Shown: positions 10,878 through 21,897, numbered from the stretch's first letter. The stretch: 64,000 bases of DNA from Tabrizicola sp. (GCF_016793705.1 NZ_JAEULO010000039.1:1-64000); one strand, 5' to 3'. The notes: generated by a model from the sequence alone, not told the origin. Numbers and translations are program-made.

Positions 10878-11758
10878 GCCTGGTTTTTCAACCCCAGCGT
10901 ATGCTCCCTGAGCCAGGCCAGGAACCCCCTCGGGTTGCCTTCCCAGTTCTTCAGCTCCTCCGCCGGGATCGGCTCCCCGATCACGGGCCGCGTGGGCCGG
11001 AACAGGCAGCGCTTGATCTCGTACAGCAGCAACCCCTGCCGGATCGTGTCCGACAGCTGGTTGGCGATCTGGAACAGGCGAGAGTTCTGGCCGGGGAAGA
11101 ACACCGGCAGGATCGTCGCCCCGGTGGACTTGACGATCTTGTGGGTGAAGACGTTCCACTCGCCTTCCACCGCCGGGCCCCACCAGCCTTCGGACATCGC
11201 GACCTTGCCCGCCGGAAACAGGATGATCACCCCCCCGGCCTTCAGGTGGGCCAGCGTCTCTTCCCGCATCTGCAAGCCCAGTTCCCGGGCGTTGTCCTCG
11301 TGCGGGAAGGGGACGGGGATCATGAATTCCTCGACCTCGGGGATGCCGGTCAGCAAGGACCGGGTGAGGATCTTGAAGTCCGACCGCACGCGATTGACCA
11401 TCTCGGCCAGCACCATGCCGTCCACCAGCCCCGAGGGATGGTTCGACACCAGCACCACCGGCCCGGTCGCCGGGATGCGGGCGATCTCATCGGGCGGGGT
11501 GTCGATTCTTATGCCCATGTGGCGGATCGCCTTGGGCCAGAACGGCGCGCCATGCGGGGCGCCCGATTTTTCAAAGCTGCGGATCAGGCGCAGGAGCTGG
11601 ACCTTGGCGGTCAGCCATTCGATGGCGCGGATCGTGCCGGCCTTCCAGGGATTCTTGAAGGTCCCGGCGTAGCTGAGCCGCCGCATGTCGTACTGACGGT
11701 CAGCCGGAGCCGCCGCAGACGTCGGCGTCTCGGTGGCGATCTGGCTGTGGTCGGTCAC
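10874..11758 (-). CDS. Lysophospholipid acyltransferase family protein
   Basis: A 294-residue 1-acyl-glycerol-3-phosphate-type acyltransferase. The acyl-acceptor motif is SNHPSGLVDG (a His followed five residues later by Asp), and the later FPAGKVA block matches the conserved FPxG substrate site. Such enzymes acylate lysophospholipids or ornithine-lipid precursors at the membrane. The start is a GTG (MTDHSQ); the family-like region begins near residue 24. Its stop codon lies in the inverted repeat at 10808-10877. It follows the HPr gene on the same strand with a 48-base gap, so it may be the last gene of that operon. Confidence 0.86.
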   Translation of the reverse strand: MTDHSQIATETPTSAAAPADRQYDMRRLSYAGTFKNPWKAGTIRAIEWLTAKVQLLRLIRSFEKSGAPHGAPFWPKAIRHMGIRIDTPPDEIARIPATGPVVLVSNHPSGLVDGMVLAEMVNRVRSDFKILTRSLLTGIPEVEEFMIPVPFPHEDNARELGLQMREETLAHLKAGGVIILFPAGKVAMSEGWWGPAVEGEWNVFTHKIVKSTGATILPVFFPGQNSRLFQIANQLSDTIRQGLLLYEIKRCLFRPTRPVIGEPIPAEELKNWEGNPRGFLAWLREHTLGLKNQA

Positions 11759-11806
11759 TAAGCGGCTATCCCCGGAGAGTGCCCGAAACGAGTCAGGGCA
11801 TCCGCC

Positions 11807-12076
11807 TCAATAATCCTCTCCGAAGCGGGCCGCAACAAGGGCCTCCAGCGCATCGGCGAGTTTCTCCGCTTCGTCGCCGCTGCATGTCACCTCGATCGTC
11901 GTCCCGCGCGAGGCGCCCAGCATCAGAAGCCCCATGATCGAATCGCCCGAAACCTCGATCCCGTCGCGGGCGACGGTGGCGCGGGCCTCGTGCTCCTCGA
12001 CCACTTCGACGAACTTGGCACTGGCGCGGGCGTGCAGGCCTTTTTCGTTCACGATGCGCAGGGTGCGGCTGGTCAT
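11807..12076 (-). CDS. ptsH: HPr family phosphocarrier protein
   Basis: An 89-residue HPr with the phosphorylatable His15 in GLHARASAKF and the regulatory Ser46 in SGDSIMGLL, the residue phosphorylated by HPr kinase. In alphaproteobacteria this HPr belongs to a regulatory PTS with no sugar permease. The ATG at 12076 is favoured by GAGGGA six bases upstream; a TTG at 12088 overlapping the preceding stop is an alternative. It lies downstream of the EIIA and rapZ genes, with hprK in the same run. Confidence 0.94.
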   Translation of the reverse strand: MTSRTLRIVNEKGLHARASAKFVEVVEEHEARATVARDGIEVSGDSIMGLLMLGASRGTTIEVTCSGDEAEKLADALEALVAARFGEDY

Positions 12077-12084
12077 CTCGTCCC

Positions 12085-12480
12085 TCAAGCCCCACCTCCC
12101 AGGTCAAGGCTGTTGATGTACTTGCGCCCGGCGTCCAGTGCGGCCGCCACCGCTTCGGGTACGGCAAGATCGCGGGACTTGGCAAGCTTGATCAGCATCG
12201 GCAGGTTTGCGCCGTAAAGGATGCGGCGGCCGGTGGTGGCGCAGGCGGGCAGCGACAGGTTGGAGGGCGAGCCGCCGAACATATCCGTCACCAGCACCAC
12301 GCCCTGCCCGGTATCCACCGCATCGGCGGCGGCGCAGATCTCGGCCTGCTTGGCGGAACGGTCGTGGTCATCCTCGATCGAGATTGCCCGCACCCCGTCC
12401 TGCCGCCCGACCACATGCTCCACCGCCGAGAGGTATTCCCGCGCCAGACCGCCATGTGCCACGATCACGATACCGATCAA
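12085..12480 (-). CDS. PTS IIA component, mannose family
   Basis: A 131-residue stand-alone EIIA(Man)-fold protein. The phosphorylated histidine is His9 in VIVAHGGLA, and the DMFGGSPSN loop is typical of the family. No IIB, IIC or IID components are nearby, so it is a regulatory rather than a transport protein. In related bacteria it is the terminal phosphoryl acceptor of the HPr relay. It overlaps the end of rapZ by four bases (ATGA), which implies translational coupling. Confidence 0.92.
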   Translation of the reverse strand: MIGIVIVAHGGLAREYLSAVEHVVGRQDGVRAISIEDDHDRSAKQAEICAAADAVDTGQGVVLVTDMFGGSPSNLSLPACATTGRRILYGANLPMLIKLAKSRDLAVPEAVAAALDAGRKYINSLDLGGGA

Positions 12481-13391
12481 GCGCCTGCCACCTTCGTTGC
12501 GTCGGACTGCTGCGTCGCAGCCTTGCGTTCCAGTTCCCGGTGCCGTTTTGACACCGGCCAGCCTGCCTCTGCAAGCGCCTTCCCGACCATTTCCGCCATG
12601 GCAACCGACCGGTGTTGCCCTCCGGTACAGCCGAAGCCGATGGCAAGATGGGCCTTGCCTTCCTCCAGATGGGCCGGAAGGAGAAACAGCAGAAGCTCGC
12701 TCACCCGCCGGAAGAATTCGTCGAAGCGCGGGTCGGCGCGGACGAAGCTTTCCACCGCCGGATCGCGTCCGTCGAGCGCCCGGAGCGTGGGCTGCCAGTG
12801 GGGATTCGCCAGGAACCGGCAGTCGAAGATCATGTCCACCCCTCGCGGGGTTCCGCGCTTGTAGCTGAAGGACTGGACCGAGACCGACAGCCGCCCGGAC
12901 GGCGCGGTGTCGAAGATCGCCGCCAGTTCCGCCTTCAGGTCGTGCTGGGTCAGTTCGGTTGTGTCGATCAGGTGGTCCGCCCGCACGCGGATCGGGGCGA
13001 GGAGGTCGATCTCGCGCTCCACCCCCTGCGCGGGGGTTTCATTGGGGGCCAGCGGGTGGCGGCGGCGGGTTTCCGAGAAGCGCTGGATCAGCACGCCGGG
13101 GGCGCAGTCGAGATACAGCACCTCAAGGTCCACACGGGGGTCGCGGGTCAGGCTGTCGATCAGCTCGATCAGGGCGGTGGCGTTGAAGTCGCGGTTGCGC
13201 ACGTCCAGCCCCAGCGCGATGGGTCGGCCCAAGGGCGCTCCCTCGACCAGCCGGGGCACCAGCGACAGCGGGATGTTGTCGATCCCTTCATAGCCCAGGT
13301 CCTCCAGGACGCGGATCGCCGTCGTCCGCCCGGCGCCCGAAGGGCCGGTCACGAAGACGAGGTGGTGGTCGTGGGCGGTGTCGGGTGTCAT
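12477..13391 (-). CDS. rapZ: RNase adapter protein RapZ
   Basis: A P-loop nucleotide-binding protein of 304 residues. The N-terminal Walker A is GPSGAGRTT (about residues 16-24) and the C-terminal domain has the conserved [15 protein letters not shown] block. In E. coli RapZ guides small-RNA decay and senses glucosamine-6-phosphate; the alphaproteobacterial role is less clear. Its place between hprK and the EIIA/HPr genes is the conserved arrangement linking it to the regulatory PTS. Confidence 0.95.
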   Translation of the reverse strand: MTPDTAHDHHLVFVTGPSGAGRTTAIRVLEDLGYEGIDNIPLSLVPRLVEGAPLGRPIALGLDVRNRDFNATALIELIDSLTRDPRVDLEVLYLDCAPGVLIQRFSETRRRHPLAPNETPAQGVEREIDLLAPIRVRADHLIDTTELTQHDLKAELAAIFDTAPSGRLSVSVQSFSYKRGTPRGVDMIFDCRFLANPHWQPTLRALDGRDPAVESFVRADPRFDEFFRRVSELLLFLLPAHLEEGKAHLAIGFGCTGGQHRSVAMAEMVGKALAEAGWPVSKRHRELERKAATQQSDATKVAGA

Positions 13392-13407
13392 CTGGGGTCT
13401 GGCGAAG

Positions 13408-13836
13408 TCATCTCTGCCGTCCGTGGCGAAGATAGAGCATCAGAGCGTCGGGAAAATGGTCATTCTGCGGGTGCAGCACAAGGGGAAGCTGAATTCCCAG
13501 AATCGTGACCGTGCGGAAGGGCGGAAGCCGGTCCGGCTCTGGCTGGCCAAGGTCGATGGCAAGCGCCAGCGGCACCGGGTCGACCACGGGCGCCCGCAAC
13601 AGGCCGATACCCCGGGCCTCGATCAGGCCCCTCATCGCGGCGCGGGGGCAATCGGCGACAAGACGGCCGTCCCGAACGGAAACCAAGGTGCGGTCGTCGG
13701 AAACAAGGCCCGCGCCCAGAGCCATCAGCCGGATCGCCAGGGACGACTTGCCCGCGCCGGACGGTCCGAGGATCAGAAGGCCGCACCCCTCCACGGCAAT
13801 GCAGCTGGCATGAAGGATGTCGCTGGCCGCCGTCAC
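13408..13836 (-). CDS. hprK: HPr kinase/phosphorylase, short alphaproteobacterial form
   Basis: A bifunctional kinase/phosphorylase acting on Ser46 of HPr. At about 142 residues it has only the C-terminal catalytic domain of the Firmicute enzyme (around 310 residues), which is normal for alphaproteobacteria. Walker A is GPSGAGKSS (about residues 24-32), followed by SDDRT and the [14 protein letters not shown] signature. The start is a GTG whose last bases form the TGA of chvG (GTGA overlap), so the kinase is translated directly behind the sensor kinase. Confidence 0.93.
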   Translation of the reverse strand: MTAASDILHASCIAVEGCGLLILGPSGAGKSSLAIRLMALGAGLVSDDRTLVSVRDGRLVADCPRAAMRGLIEARGIGLLRAPVVDPVPLALAIDLGQPEPDRLPPFRTVTILGIQLPLVLHPQNDHFPDALMLYLRHGRQR

Positions 13837-15527
13837 ACCGGCAGGCCGACGACGAAACGCGCACCCAGCGGGTCCGAAGTCGGATCGGCGGCGGTGGGGC
13901 GGATGTTCTCGGCCCAAATCACCCCACCATGGGCTTCCACGATCTGCTTGGAAATGGCCAACCCAAGGCCGGAATGCTTGCCGAACTCGGACTGCGGGCG
14001 TTCCGAGTAGAAGCGCTTGAAGACCTTGGTCAGCGCCTCTTCCGGAATGCCGGGCCCGGTATCTTCCACCACGATCAGCACCCGGTTCTCGCGTCTCCGG
14101 GCCCAAACGCGCACGGCATCGCCGTCCTCGCAGAAGGAAATCGCGTTGGTGACAAGGTTGACGAAGACCTGCGCCAGCCGCGCCTCAAGCCCGTGGATGC
14201 TGATCGCATCGGACGGCAGGTCGATGATGAAATCCACCCCCTTCTCGCCCGCCTGCTGCGACAGGTACTGGCAGAGGTTCGACAGCGTCTTGAGAAGGTT
14301 GAACTCCTCTTCCTCCTCCTTCACCAGCTCGCTGTCCAGCCGCGAGGCGTTGGAGATGTCGCTGACCAGCCGGTCCAGGCGACGCACATCGTGTTCGATC
14401 ACGTCCAGAAGCTTGTCGCGGTGTTCGTCCTTCTTGACGAAGCGCAAGGAGCCGACCGCCGAGCGCAACGAAGCCAGCGGGTTCTTGATCTCGTGCGCCA
14501 CATCGGCGGCAAACTGTTCGTTGGCGTCGATCCGGTCATACAGCGCCGAGACCATGCCCCGCATGGCGACCGAAAGGCGGCCAATCTCGTCGGGCCGGGC
14601 GGCCAGGTCGGGGATGCGAACCCGGCTGGGCGCGACGCGGCGCGAGTCGCGGTCGCGGCCGACTTCGGCAGCGGCGGCAAGGTCGGAGAGCGGGTTCGAG
14701 ATGGTCGAAGCCAGCATCAGGCTGAGGCTGATCGACAGCACCACGGCCAGAAGGAACATCTGCAGGATCTGCTCGCGCTCATAGCGCACCAGCCGGTCGA
14801 TCTCCTGGCTGTTCGAGGTGACCGCCACGACGCCGACCAGATCGCCTGCGACGGTGATCGGCGTGGCGACGGTGAAATAGATGCTGCCCTCGCCGTTGCG
14901 GGTGACGCGCGTCACCACATCGCCGCCACGCGCGCCTTCAAAAGCCGCGCGGGCGTTGTCCGCCGGGTCGATGGTGGCGGTCCGTTCGGCGCGGCTTTGC
15001 CGGAACAGCACCGTCACCACGTCCCAGACGCCCTCCAGGAAATCGGTCAGGATCGTCGGCTGGTCCGGGTTTGTCACCAGCGTCCCCGTTCCCTGCCCCA
15101 CGCGCGAGGCGAGAAGCGCGCCCGTCGGGTCGAAGACGAAGACCTCCAGCACCGGGTCAAGCTCGATGTCCTGCAAGGGTGTGCGGAAGTCGAAGCCGAG
15201 GTTTCCGGTCCTGAGATGTGCCTCGTAGACCGAGGCGATCAGCTCCGCCTGCCGGACCATCCCGAGCTGGCGTTGCAGCGCCAGGCTGTCACGGAACGGG
15301 TTCATGAACAGAACCCCCACCGCCAGCAGCACCAGCGCCGTCAGGTTGAAGACGATGATCTTGCGCGCCAGCGGCGAACGGTTGAGCCCGACGATGCTGC
15401 GCCCAGCGCGACCTTCCTTCAGCCGCTCGACCGTGGCGTCCGGCGAGACCCAGTCCTCGCCCAGAAGGACGTCGCCCGACCGTTTCGGTTTCAGGTCACT
15501 GGGGGAAATCCGGGGCGCAGAGGTCAT
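13833..15527 (-). CDS. chvG: Sensor histidine kinase ChvG/ExoS
   Basis: A membrane-bound histidine kinase of 564 residues that senses envelope or acid stress in related bacteria. It has a cytoplasmic tail, TM1 (about 56-77), a periplasmic sensor domain (about 80-250), TM2 (about 255-275), a HAMP linker, a HisKA domain with phosphoacceptor His345 in ADVAHEIKNP, and an HATPase domain with DTGPGIPEE and HSGLGLAISK. It follows the chvI gene by about ten bases and overlaps hprK by four bases. Confidence 0.95.
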   Translation of the reverse strand: MTSAPRISPSDLKPKRSGDVLLGEDWVSPDATVERLKEGRAGRSIVGLNRSPLARKIIVFNLTALVLLAVGVLFMNPFRDSLALQRQLGMVRQAELIASVYEAHLRTGNLGFDFRTPLQDIELDPVLEVFVFDPTGALLASRVGQGTGTLVTNPDQPTILTDFLEGVWDVVTVLFRQSRAERTATIDPADNARAAFEGARGGDVVTRVTRNGEGSIYFTVATPITVAGDLVGVVAVTSNSQEIDRLVRYEREQILQMFLLAVVLSISLSLMLASTISNPLSDLAAAAEVGRDRDSRRVAPSRVRIPDLAARPDEIGRLSVAMRGMVSALYDRIDANEQFAADVAHEIKNPLASLRSAVGSLRFVKKDEHRDKLLDVIEHDVRRLDRLVSDISNASRLDSELVKEEEEEFNLLKTLSNLCQYLSQQAGEKGVDFIIDLPSDAISIHGLEARLAQVFVNLVTNAISFCEDGDAVRVWARRRENRVLIVVEDTGPGIPEEALTKVFKRFYSERPQSEFGKHSGLGLAISKQIVEAHGGVIWAENIRPTAADPTSDPLGARFVVGLPV

Positions 15528-15538
15528 TTAGGGCGGCG

Positions 15539-16240
15539 CTACTCTTCGTTGTAACGGTAGCCGATGCCGTAAAGCGTCTCGATCGCCGAGAAGGTGTCGT
15601 CCACCGTCCGCATCTTCTTGCGCAGCCGCTTGATATGGCTGTCGATGGTGCGGTCGTCGACATAGACCTGATCGTCATAGGCCACGTCCATCAGCTGATC
15701 GCGGCTTTTGACGAAACCCGGACGCTGCGCCAGCGCCTGCAACAGCAGGAATTCGGTCACGGTCAGCGCGACCTCTTTCCCCTTCCAGGTCACGGAATGG
15801 CGCAGCGGGTCCATCCGCAGCGCGCCCCGCTCCATCATCCGGGTTTCCTCGGTCGCCGCCGCCTCGCCGGTGTTGATCGCCTCCTGCCGGCGCAGAAGCG
15901 CGCGGATGCGTTCGACCAGCAAGCGCTGGCTGAAGGGTTTCTTGACGTAATCGTCGGCGCCCATCCGCAGGCCCAGAACCTCGTCGATCTCGTCGTCCTT
16001 CGAGGTCAGGAAGATCACCGGGATCGAGGTTTTCTGCCGCATCCGCTGCAAGAGGTCCATCCCGTCCATCCGGGGCATCTTGATATCAAGGACCGCCATG
16101 TCGGGCATCCGGCGGCTGAACGCCTCGAAGGCGGACTGGCCATCGTTGTAGGTTTCGACCTCGAAGCCCTCGGCCTCAAGCGTCATCGCGACCGAGGTCA
16201 GGATATTCCTGTCATCGTCGACAAGGGCGATGCGGGACAT
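15539..16240 (-). CDS. chvI: Response regulator ChvI
   Basis: An OmpR/PhoB-class regulator of 233 residues. The receiver domain has the acidic pocket VDDD at residues 7-10, phosphoacceptor Asp52 in VLDIKMP and a conserved lysine in FLTSKDD. The winged-helix DNA-binding domain occupies about 130-230 (TVTEFLLL ... [15 protein letters not shown]). The ATG at 16240 is chosen because GGGAGG lies seven bases upstream. It heads the chvI-chvG-hprK-rapZ-EIIA-HPr run and is divergent from pckA. Confidence 0.96.
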   Translation of the reverse strand: MSRIALVDDDRNILTSVAMTLEAEGFEVETYNDGQSAFEAFSRRMPDMAVLDIKMPRMDGMDLLQRMRQKTSIPVIFLTSKDDEIDEVLGLRMGADDYVKKPFSQRLLVERIRALLRRQEAINTGEAAATEETRMMERGALRMDPLRHSVTWKGKEVALTVTEFLLLQALAQRPGFVKSRDQLMDVAYDDQVYVDDRTIDSHIKRLRKKMRTVDDTFSAIETLYGIGYRYNEE

Positions 16241-16589
16241 CTGCGTGCCTCCCAAGAACTGCTGCCTTATTGTTTTGCGGTCATTTTCGGACCTCGCCAC
16301 CGGATAATCAACACAAAATCGAATCACCCCGGACACAACAGAGGAAAGGGTGGCAATTTAGCCAATCACGACAACAATTCCGGTCGCATTTCGCCATTGC
16401 CGGCCTCTGGTGGCGCTAACGCCGGAATGATTGCGCTAACTGTTTGAAATCACGCTATTCTCGTGCGAAAATCCCATGCTATAGGCCCATTATGGCCGGT
16501 CCCCACAAGGGCTTGTCGCGGCATTCATTGGCCCGGATGCCGAATATTTTGAACCGCCACAACACCTTGTGGCCACGGGAGCTTGCAGG
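16241..16589. promoter_or_regulatory. Divergent control region between chvI and pckA
   Basis: A 349-base non-coding region that must hold the promoters for both directions. It is more AT-rich than its surroundings. The clearest signal is a direct repeat of GCGCTAAC at 16413-16420 and 16433-16440, exactly 20 bases apart. A TGCTATA stretch at 16477-16483 could be an extended -10 for pckA, but no convincing -35 is spaced to it. I see no gene inside. Confidence 0.55.
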
Positions 16590-18188
<1,599 letters not shown>

Positions 18189-18210
18189 AGCAGGCAAGGG
18201 GTTGGGCGGG

Positions 18211-18756
18211 ATGAGTCTCAAGTTAATCGTGGCAGTCGTTGGAGCCGGTCTTGCTGCGGCACCGGGCCATGCCGATCCAGTCGCCCGCTACGATACGAAG
18301 CGCGTCGCAGAGGTGAGTTTCGGCATCTTCTGCGAACGCCCGCCCGCGACCACAAGCACAGACAAGGATACGATCAAGGGGACGGTTGAAAGATACTCGT
18401 CCAATCCCGACCTGTGGAGCGCGACCCAGACCATTCCAGCCGTCGACGGGCTACTGTTCGGAGTGTTGGGCCGCGAGAACCCAAGCTCCAGCGCACCGGT
18501 GACCATCATTGTCGATCACCCACCTCTTGGGTCCGGTGGCAAGACGCGTGAATCCTGGGAGACTGAAATGCAGGGCGATCGCATCACCTTTCACGGCTAT
18601 TATCTGGGCCTGAGCGACGGCAGCCCCGTTGGAGACTGGACCATCACCGCCATACGGGGCGGGCGCGAGCTTTTTGCGGTGGAGTTCGAGGTGGTCAGTG
18701 CGACCCGCGCTGATCGCAAGCACTACGCCGACTGCGCCAACAAGCCTGTCAGCTAA
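18211..18756 (+). CDS. DUF3859 family secreted protein (paralogue 1)
   Basis: A predicted periplasmic protein of about 181 residues with a signal peptide ending in AxA (GHA, about residue 22). The mature part follows the DUF3859 pattern: FGIFC near the start, a VDHPP stretch followed by ESW in the middle, and FEVV near a C-terminal cysteine. It is a divergent paralogue of the protein at 19606, on the other side of a permease gene. Function unknown. Composition is slightly less GC-biased than neighbours. The ATG at 18211 is preferred over a TTG nine bases upstream. Confidence 0.75.
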   Translation: MSLKLIVAVVGAGLAAAPGHADPVARYDTKRVAEVSFGIFCERPPATTSTDKDTIKGTVERYSSNPDLWSATQTIPAVDGLLFGVLGRENPSSSAPVTIIVDHPPLGSGGKTRESWETEMQGDRITFHGYYLGLSDGSPVGDWTITAIRGGRELFAVEFEVVSATRADRKHYADCANKPVS

Positions 18757-19523
18757 CTCAGCGCCAGCCGCACCATGTTCAGCCCCGTGATCACCAGCAG
18801 CGCTTGGGTCCACCAGCGGAAGCGGGCCTGGTCCAGCCGGTCCTGCACCCGGTAGCCAACGAACAGCCCCAGCAGCGCGGGCAGGCACAGCGCGGCGGAA
18901 AAGCCCAGCGTCTGCGCATTCAAGAGCCCCGTGCCCAGATGGGCCGCCAGAAGCGCACCGGCCCCGATCATGAACACCACCCCCTGCGCGCGGATCATCG
19001 TCCCCTTGTCCGCCCCGGTCGACAAGAGGAACACCAGGAGCGGCGGCCCCCAGATACCCGACACCCCGCCATAAAGCCCCCCGACCGCCCCCAGCGCCCA
19101 TTCCGCCCGGTCGCGGTGGTCCAGATGGATCGCAAGGCTTCGCCCCGTCAGTTGCAGGGCGGCAAAGATGGTGATCGGCAGGCCCAGCATCAGAAGATAG
19201 GCCATGCGGGGGATCGCATCGGCAAAAGGGGCCGAGATCGCGATGCCAGCAACCGTCGCGATCAGGAAGCGGCGATAGGTGACGGTCGTCTCCCGCGCCG
19301 GAGCCACCCCCTGCCGAAAGGCCTGGCTCAGGTTGGTGACCAGCGTCGGCAGGATCAGCCCTGCCAGCGCCAGGTGCTGCGGCAGGAAGACGGCGAAGGC
19401 CGAGACAAGGATCATCGGCATCGCGAAACCCACCGTCCCTTTCACGAAACCCGCGAACAGCGTCACCGCCAGCGCCGCGGCGAAGGCCTGCGAGGAAAGC
19501 CCGCCAGAGACCAGATCGAACAT
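18753..19523 (-). CDS. Sulfite exporter TauE/SafE (TSUP) family permease
   Basis: An integral membrane protein of about 256 residues with seven to eight predicted helices. The first helix region carries GFVKGTVGFAMPMIL and the second half repeats the family motif as GGLYGGVSGIWGPPLLVFLL, both typical of the TSUP fold. Members move sulfur-containing or organic anions such as sulfite, sulfoacetate or taurine breakdown products; the substrate here is not known. The start is the ATG at 19523 behind AAAGGGCAAG. Its 3' end overlaps the convergent DUF3859 gene by four bases. Confidence 0.88.
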   Translation of the reverse strand: MFDLVSGGLSSQAFAAALAVTLFAGFVKGTVGFAMPMILVSAFAVFLPQHLALAGLILPTLVTNLSQAFRQGVAPARETTVTYRRFLIATVAGIAISAPFADAIPRMAYLLMLGLPITIFAALQLTGRSLAIHLDHRDRAEWALGAVGGLYGGVSGIWGPPLLVFLLSTGADKGTMIRAQGVVFMIGAGALLAAHLGTGLLNAQTLGFSAALCLPALLGLFVGYRVQDRLDQARFRWWTQALLVITGLNMVRLALS

Positions 19524-19605
19524 GACTTGCCCTTTCCCGACCCTTGTGGCGCAATCCATCCCACAGGAAAAGCGGAACTGGCCGGAATCGAACGCGGAGG
19601 ACGGG

Positions 19606-20124
19606 ATGAAACGACTGGCCCTTGCTCTCGCCCTCGCGCTGGTCTCTCCCGTTCACGCCGATCCCGCCGCGCCGCAAGCCGACCCGCTTGTCGCGAGCCT
19701 GCGGGTCGGCGTCTTCTGCGCGCTTCAGGCGATGGACCAGCGCCCTGCGCCCGGCACACTCTCGGGCTGGATCCATGTCCCGGACGGGATGATCGACTTC
19801 CACTGGCCCGACCGCCAGATCGTTCCCGCCGCCATCGGCCTTGCGTTCGGGGTCAAATCCCGGATGGCCCCCGGCGTCTTTACCTCCGGCGAGATGCGGG
19901 TCTACCGCCCCGGTAGCGCCACGCCTGAAACCTGGGACTCGAGCTTCTCCGACACCGGCGAGCAGTTCGCCTTCTTCCGCTTCGACCGCGACGACGAGTT
20001 GATCCCCGGCCTCTGGCGCTTCGAGGCCTGGGAGGGCGAAACCCGGCTTTACGCCGCCGAATTCGAGGTGGTGCCCGCCGCTGCCCTGCCGGAAATCGTT
20101 CAGGCCTGTGGCGCGATCTCCTGA
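19606..20124 (+). CDS. DUF3859 family secreted protein (paralogue 2)
   Basis: A predicted periplasmic protein of 172 residues with a signal peptide (MKRLALALALALVSPVHA). The mature protein fits DUF3859 closely: VGVFC, then APGTLSG, VPAAIGLAFGV, and a C-terminal LYAAEFEVVPAAALPEI followed by a cysteine. A good GCGGAGG site precedes the ATG. It diverges from the TSUP permease gene and is paralogous to the gene at 18211. No function has been assigned to the family to my knowledge. Confidence 0.82.
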   Translation: MKRLALALALALVSPVHADPAAPQADPLVASLRVGVFCALQAMDQRPAPGTLSGWIHVPDGMIDFHWPDRQIVPAAIGLAFGVKSRMAPGVFTSGEMRVYRPGSATPETWDSSFSDTGEQFAFFRFDRDDELIPGLWRFEAWEGETRLYAAEFEVVPAAALPEIVQACGAIS

Positions 20125-20235
20125 ATCGTCGAAGACATTTTCAGTCGCCACGGCAACCAATGTTGAAATCTTGTTGCGCTGCAGTCGCGAAGGCGCTAGT
20201 CCTTCGCAGGTGCAGAATCCCGCCGGAGACGACCC

Positions 20236-21897
20236 ATGCCAGACGGACAAGCCATGACCCGGACCCCGCTCCTCGCCGACCTTTCCGCCCTCACCGCCGC
20301 CGCCCTGCCCGAGGTCGAGGCACTGTTCGTAGCTGCTCGCGACGGGCTGAAGGCGCAGGTCTCGACCGGCGGCAAGGTGTCGAACCAGGCGCTGGAGGCA
20401 CAGCAGTGCCAGGCGCATTCCCTGTCCTGGCTGGCAACTTACGTCGAGGCGCTGCGCCAGCTGAATGCCTGGGCCGGGCGACTGGCCGAGGCCGGGCAAC
20501 TGGGCGCGATGGAGACACTGATCCTCCAGATCGGCTTTGGCGAATACCTGAACCAGATCGCGGGCGGCATTCCGATGAGCCAGACGGAATTCGCCCGGCT
20601 CTCCGACCTCGGCCTGACCTGGCAGCCCGGCCCGGAGGCGGCCAAGCTGATCACGCAGGGCAACACGGCTGCAGCGCGGGCGGCGCTGGTGGCGTTGATG
20701 CGCGACAACCACGGAAGGGCGACCTTCGGGGCCACCGGGCTGGACGAAGAGCTGGAAATGATCCGCGACCAGTTCCGCCGCTATGCCGACGAAAAGGTCA
20801 TCCCCCGCGCGCAGGACTGGCACCTGAAGGATGAGCTGATCCCGATGGAAGTGATCACCGAACTTGCCGGAATGGGCGTCTTCGGCCTGACCATCCCCGA
20901 GGCCTACGGCGGCTTCGGCCTCTCCAAGGCTTCGATGGTCGTCGTCTCCGAAGAACTCTCGCGCGGCTACATCGGCGTCGGCTCGCTGGGCACCCGCAGC
21001 GAAATCGCCGCCGAACTCATCCTCTGTGGCGGCACCGATGCGCAAAAGGCGAAATGGCTTCCCGGCCTCGCCTCCGGTGAGATCCTCCCCACCGCCGTCT
21101 TCACCGAGCCGAACACCGGGTCGGACCTCGGCTCGCTGCGCACCCGCGCCCGGAAGGCGGGCGAGGACTGGGAGATCACCGGGAACAAGACCTGGATCAC
21201 CCACGCCGCCCGGACCCATGTCATGACCGTCCTCGCGCGCAGCGTCGAAGGCACTACCGACTACCGCGGGCTCAGCATGTTCCTGGCGGAGAAGACCCCG
21301 GGCACCGATGAGACCCCCTTCGTCGACCAAGGCCTCTCCGGCGGCGAGATCGAGGTGCTCGGCTACCGCGGCATGAAGGAATACACCGTCAACTTCGACG
21401 ACTTCGCGGTGAATGGCGAAAACCTCTTGGGCGGGGTCGAGGGCCAGGGCTTCAAGCAGTTGATGCAAACCTTCGAATCCGCCCGGATCCAGACCGGCGC
21501 GCGGGCTATCGGCGTGGCGCAGTCGGCGCTGGAAACCGGGATGCAATATGCCGAGGACCGCAAGCAGTTCGGCAAGCCGCTGATCGAGTTCCCCCGCATC
21601 GCAGGCAAGCTCGCCATGATGGCGGTCGAGATCATGATCGCCCGCCAGCTGACCTATTTCAGCGCCTGGCAGAAGGATCACGACAAGCGCTGCGACCTCG
21701 AGGCCGGGATGGCCAAGCTTCTTGGCGCCCGCGTCGCCTGGGCCAGCGCCGACAACGCGCTGCAAATCCACGGCGGCAACGGCTTCGCCCTGGAATACCG
21801 GATCAGCCGCATCCTCTGCGACGCGCGCATCCTGAACATCTTCGAGGGTGCCGCCGAAATCCAGGCGCAGGTGATCGCCCGCCGTCTTCTGGAGTGA
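20236..21897 (+). CDS. mcd: Acyl-CoA dehydrogenase with N-terminal extension, probable (2S)-methylsuccinyl-CoA dehydrogenase
   Basis: A flavin-dependent acyl-CoA dehydrogenase of 553 residues. Ordinary family members are about 380 residues; the extra helical N-terminal domain (about residues 1-170) is the hallmark of methylsuccinyl-CoA dehydrogenase, which oxidises methylsuccinyl-CoA to mesaconyl-CoA in the ethylmalonyl-CoA pathway. The catalytic part has AVFTEPNTGSDLGSLRTRA, the FAD-contacting GNKTWITHA, and near the C-terminus QIHGGNGFALEYRISRI. Electrons would pass to the ETF encoded at 6754-8443. The start is the ATG at 20236 behind GGAG. The pathway assignment relies on the extension and the group, so it is inferred. 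Confidence 0.87.
   Translation: MPDGQAMTRTPLLADLSALTAAALPEVEALFVAARDGLKAQVSTGGKVSNQALEAQQCQAHSLSWLATYVEALRQLNAWAGRLAEAGQLGAMETLILQIGFGEYLNQIAGGIPMSQTEFARLSDLGLTWQPGPEAAKLITQGNTAAARAALVALMRDNHGRATFGATGLDEELEMIRDQFRRYADEKVIPRAQDWHLKDELIPMEVITELAGMGVFGLTIPEAYGGFGLSKASMVVVSEELSRGYIGVGSLGTRSEIAAELILCGGTDAQKAKWLPGLASGEILPTAVFTEPNTGSDLGSLRTRARKAGEDWEITGNKTWITHAARTHVMTVLARSVEGTTDYRGLSMFLAEKTPGTDETPFVDQGLSGGEIEVLGYRGMKEYTVNFDDFAVNGENLLGGVEGQGFKQLMQTFESARIQTGARAIGVAQSALETGMQYAEDRKQFGKPLIEFPRIAGKLAMMAVEIMIARQLTYFSAWQKDHDKRCDLEAGMAKLLGARVAWASADNALQIHGGNGFALEYRISRILCDARILNIFEGAAEIQAQVIARRLLE

Noticed and set aside
11759-11806. A possible terminator hairpin (TGCCC ... GGGCA) between HPr and the acyltransferase gene
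   Set aside because: The stem is only five pairs with mismatches above and no T-run, so read-through to the acyltransferase gene is more likely.
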